Source: an uncultured Clostridia bacterium
GTDB lineage: Bacteria > Bacillota > Clostridia > Christensenellales > Aristaeellaceae
Direction of reading: 5' to 3'
Length of the DNA: 15,678 nt
Assembly: GCA_934621485.1 (NCBI GenBank)
Contig: CAKTUS010000059.1
Span: 1 to 15,678 of the forward strand
A program made the translations under genes and the position numbers. The notes under the pieces are model-generated. The model saw nothing but the letters and a program-made list of their open reading frames with translations, had not been told where the DNA came from and searched no databases. Below, one piece after another: positions 13,561-15,678 of the stretch. Within the stretch, counting starts at the first letter, position 1; each line of letters opens with the position of its first letter.

Positions 13561-14856
13561 CAGCTTATACACTGCCGAGTCGCGCACAATGCAGCCGGCA
13601 GGCGTACCGGCGCGCAGCAGTGCGGCGCAGCCGCCGCAGGCAATGCAAACCTTTTTGGGGTCAATCTCTCCGTTTTGCCGCAAATCGCGCACAAAATCCG
13701 GATAAGCAAAGGCCATGCGGCCAAAGCCCGCCATTGCGCAACCGCCTTCCGCCACCATGGCGGAGGCCAGGTTGGGGCTGAATTGGCGAAGGTATGTAAA
13801 GGCCGAGCCGATAACCGGCAAATCAGGAATGGCCTGCTGGATTTCCGCCAGGCCCTTCATCATTCGGGCCACGCCCTCCAGCGGATGCTCATCCGGCACA
13901 TAATTGCCGTGATCGTAGGGACGGTTCACGTGGGGATTCCTGTAAGGATTGCCCATGGTGATATTAATGAGCGGAATATGGAATTCTTCCTTCAGTTCTT
14001 TCAGCAGACGAATGGGTTCCCGAAGATCGGGCTCCATGCTGCCCTCCCGCACGCCGAAGCCATAGGGGTAGGGAAAACCGTCGTAGGCGTTCATGCGGCT
14101 GGTCAGGAAAAAGCGGTCTCCCCGAATCCTGGCCTGCGCCGCACGGTACGCATTTTTGATAAAGCGCGTGCGGTTCTCATAGCTTCCGCCATAGGGTCCT
14201 TCCCGGGTAAAGGCGCTGAGGGATTCGCAAATCAGGTAGCGGTGGCAGCTTTTCACATCCATGCCGTCAAAGCCGGCCTCCTGAGCCAGCGCGGCAGCGG
14301 GGCCAAAGGCTTCCTCAAAGCGCCTGATATCATCATCGCTCAGGATGCGCTCCTTAGGCAGGGGCGTATCCTCCAGCGGCGGGCAGTTGTAGAGAATCAT
14401 GGGTTCAGGATAGCCATGGGGCTTGGAATAACGACCGGAATTGGTGGCCTGCATGATCATCAGCGGCTCATAGCCGTTCGCCTTCAGGCAGTTTTCCCGC
14501 ATCCTGTCCGTCAGCCGCCGAAACTCGCCCACGTTTTGCGGCGTAATCATCAGCTGATGGGCGCTGGCACGGCCTTCGGGCACGGTGGCGACAGCTTCAA
14601 ACCAGATAACGCCTGGGCCGCCGTGGGAGAAACGGTCGTAGCGGCGAATGGTTTTTTCGCCGGGAGCGCCATCCTCCGTGCCGTCGGTGCCCTCCATGGC
14701 CTGGAAGGCGATGCGATTGTCAATTTTGTGTCCCGCAATCTCCAGCCCGGAAAACAGCGATTGAGTATTGGCGGAAAGCGGAATTTTTACGTCCAGCTGC
14801 TCTGCGCGGTTTTCCACTTCCTGCAGGGTTTTGTAGTGGAAGGTTTCATGAGTCAT
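13555..14856 (-). CDS. Old Yellow Enzyme-type NADH:flavin oxidoreductase with Fe-S motif
   Basis: A 433-residue TIM-barrel FMN enzyme of the OYE/2,4-dienoyl-CoA reductase group, expected to reduce an activated C=C bond or act on a related substrate in the cytosol. Evidence: NRIAFQAMEGTDG (47-59, first strand), IWFEAVA, a DGMDVKSCHRYL active-site strand (198-208), then FTREGPYGGSYENRTRF (216-232), and late phosphate-binding segments (VIGSAF, GFGRMAFAYPDF). Four cysteines near the end (404, 407, 410, 422; C-x2-C-x2-C-x11-C) suggest a 4Fe-4S cluster as in dienoyl-CoA reductases, but the C-terminal FAD/NAD(P)H domains of those enzymes are absent. The usual H-x-A-H-G active-site pair reads K-S-C-H-R. 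The start ATG overlaps the upstream TGA by 4 nt (ATGA) with GGAGGG 8 nt before. The substrate is unknown. Confidence 0.88.
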   Translation of the reverse strand: MTHETFHYKTLQEVENRAEQLDVKIPLSANTQSLFSGLEIAGHKIDNRIAFQAMEGTDGTEDGAPGEKTIRRYDRFSHGGPGVIWFEAVATVPEGRASAHQLMITPQNVGEFRRLTDRMRENCLKANGYEPLMIMQATNSGRYSKPHGYPEPMILYNCPPLEDTPLPKERILSDDDIRRFEEAFGPAAALAQEAGFDGMDVKSCHRYLICESLSAFTREGPYGGSYENRTRFIKNAYRAAQARIRGDRFFLTSRMNAYDGFPYPYGFGVREGSMEPDLREPIRLLKELKEEFHIPLINITMGNPYRNPHVNRPYDHGNYVPDEHPLEGVARMMKGLAEIQQAIPDLPVIGSAFTYLRQFSPNLASAMVAEGGCAMAGFGRMAFAYPDFVRDLRQNGEIDPKKVCIACGGCAALLRAGTPAGCIVRDSAVYKLK

Positions 14857-15678
14857 GGTTCCATCCCTCCGTTTGCCAGCTTTTCATAATGAGGAAGGCG
14901 CTCAAAGATATTGGCCGACTTCTCGTAAAAGCCGCCGCTTAGCTCCACGCCGCCGCCCGTCATCTGCGTCCAGGCGGCGTGAGGATCCGGCAGCGCGGCG
15001 CGCATCTGCTCCCAACGGCTGTAGTTTTGCCAGCCGTTGCTTTCCATCACAGGCAGCTTCAGCCCGGGCAGGCAGTTCAGCCGTGCGGCAAAGCACTTGT
15101 TCACATCCGCCTGAAGCGGGCCCACCGTTAAATCGGCGCAGAAGAAGGCGGCGTTAGCCTTGCCTGCTTCCTCAATCATTCGGAAGGTAACGGACATGGT
15201 TTTCGCAATGGGCTTCAGGGCAATGGCCCGATAGCCCAGCGCCAGGCGCTGCCGCACGTCCTCGGGCGAGTGAGCGCTTTCGTCCGCAGCCACCATCACC
15301 GGCAGGCTGCCCACAGGACTCAGGTCGCTTTCCGCCAGCGGCTCTTCCAGCACAACGGTATGCCGGAGCGCTCCAACCCGATCCGCATGCTCCAGCAAGC
15401 GGCGCACACGGTTCACGCTGTCGTAACGGCCGTTGCAGTCAAAATAGTAGGCAATGTGGCCGCTGTCCGTCCACGGGGTGCGGATATCGTCAACCGCCTG
15501 GTGAATCTGGGTGATTCGCTGCATATCCCACGCAAGCATTTTCTCCTGGTCTCCGTCCTTGTCCGGGTCGGAGCCCAGCTTGATTTTCAAAAAGAAGTAC
15601 CCTTCCTGTGCCAGCGCCCGCGCTTCCTGCGCCGTAACGCCGTAGGAAACCAGCGGAATGATTTGCAGCCGGTTATAC
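14853..15678 (-). CDS. Enolase-superfamily enzyme (mandelate racemase/muconate lactonizing type), 5' end outside window
   Basis: The visible 274 C-terminal residues include the barrel of an enolase-superfamily enzyme, which abstracts a proton alpha to a carboxylate using an active-site base and Mg2+. Numbered from the first visible residue: KIK at 31-33 (KxK of strand 2, base), Asp80 in YFDCNG, Glu111/112 in LEEPL and Asp132/Glu133 in AADES (metal ligands), and Lys155 in ALKP (strand 6). Lysines on both sides fit the muconate-lactonizing subgroup rather than the mandelate racemase His/Asp dyad. The C-terminus (ESNGWQNYSRWEQ, VELSGGFYEKSANIF) is not typical of well-known members. The frame is open to the window edge, so a TTG at 15590 is not the start. 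It overlaps the downstream flavin oxidoreductase by 4 nt. The specific substrate is unknown. Confidence 0.85.
   Translation of the reverse strand, partial: YNRLQIIPLVSYGVTAQEARALAQEGYFFLKIKLGSDPDKDGDQEKMLAWDMQRITQIHQAVDDIRTPWTDSGHIAYYFDCNGRYDSVNRVRRLLEHADRVGALRHTVVLEEPLAESDLSPVGSLPVMVAADESAHSPEDVRQRLALGYRAIALKPIAKTMSVTFRMIEEAGKANAAFFCADLTVGPLQADVNKCFAARLNCLPGLKLPVMESNGWQNYSRWEQMRAALPDPHAAWTQMTGGGVELSGGFYEKSANIFERLPHYEKLANGGMEP

Noticed and set aside
13540..14889. 449-codon open frame on the + strand opposite the flavin oxidoreductase
   Set aside because: The - strand reading gives a clear OYE with conserved motifs. The + frame begins inside twin hairpin 2, lacks a ribosome binding site and has shadow composition.
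15588..15590. TTG at 15590 as start of the enolase-superfamily gene
   Set aside because: The frame stays open to the window edge with good coding sequence (IIPLVSYGVTAQEARALAQE). The codon falls inside the FFLKIKLG strand, before the KxK motif.

Overview
The window looks like a chromosomal segment of a GC-rich, spore-forming member of the Clostridia, of the type common among uncultured gut Oscillospirales/Christensenellales. The evidence is a dapL-type lysine/meso-diaminopimelate pathway, a BofC-like sporulation protein, a DUF421 (YetF)/DUF4363 pair, strong AGGAGG ribosome binding sites, sigma-A type promoters and many intrinsic terminators. The taxonomic placement is an inference. I see no phage, plasmid, transposase, CRISPR, tRNA or rRNA.

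Layout. (1) 1-252: the last 22 codons of an unidentified + strand gene, then two terminators. (2) 252-1040: a small alpha/beta hydrolase on the - strand with its own TTGACA-17-TAGGAT promoter. (3) 1041-1737: non-coding DNA with a 21-nt direct repeat, terminator-like hairpins and copy A of a divergent intergenic element. (4) 1738-8700: a + strand operon with a near-consensus promoter. It encodes three large polytopic membrane proteins (a GT87/DUF2029-type glycosyltransferase, a DUF6020-like protein and a GT-C-like protein), then dapF and dapL, and ends at a clear terminator. (5) 8868-10547, - strand: a BofC-like protein, a DUF421 protein and a DUF4363 protein, joined by two identical TAAATG stop-start junctions, with a sigma-F-like promoter candidate upstream. 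(6) 10630-12831, + strand and divergent from (5): a secreted papain-like cysteine peptidase candidate and an ApgM-type phosphoglycerate mutase. (7) 12832-13554: non-coding DNA with two nearly identical perfect hairpins bracketing copy B of the intergenic element. (8) 13555-15678, - strand: an Old Yellow Enzyme-type flavin oxidoreductase with an Fe-S cysteine motif, translationally coupled to an enolase-superfamily (MLE/MR-like) enzyme that runs off the window.

How the parts may work together. DapL makes LL-diaminopimelate and DapF epimerises it to meso-DAP, the precursor of lysine and of many peptidoglycans. Their co-transcription with three envelope membrane proteins suggests a cell-envelope assembly operon. 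The BofC-like/YetF/DUF4363 set probably acts at a membrane, possibly in the forespore. The enolase/flavin-reductase pair looks like a catabolic module for an unknown acid substrate.

The most unusual non-coding signals are the paired intergenic elements 12 kb apart and the twin hairpins, which differ by a compensatory base-pair change. No wholly new system is proven here. The best candidates for a second look are the membrane-protein/dap operon, the BofC-like operon with its divergent peptidase, and the enolase/OYE pair.
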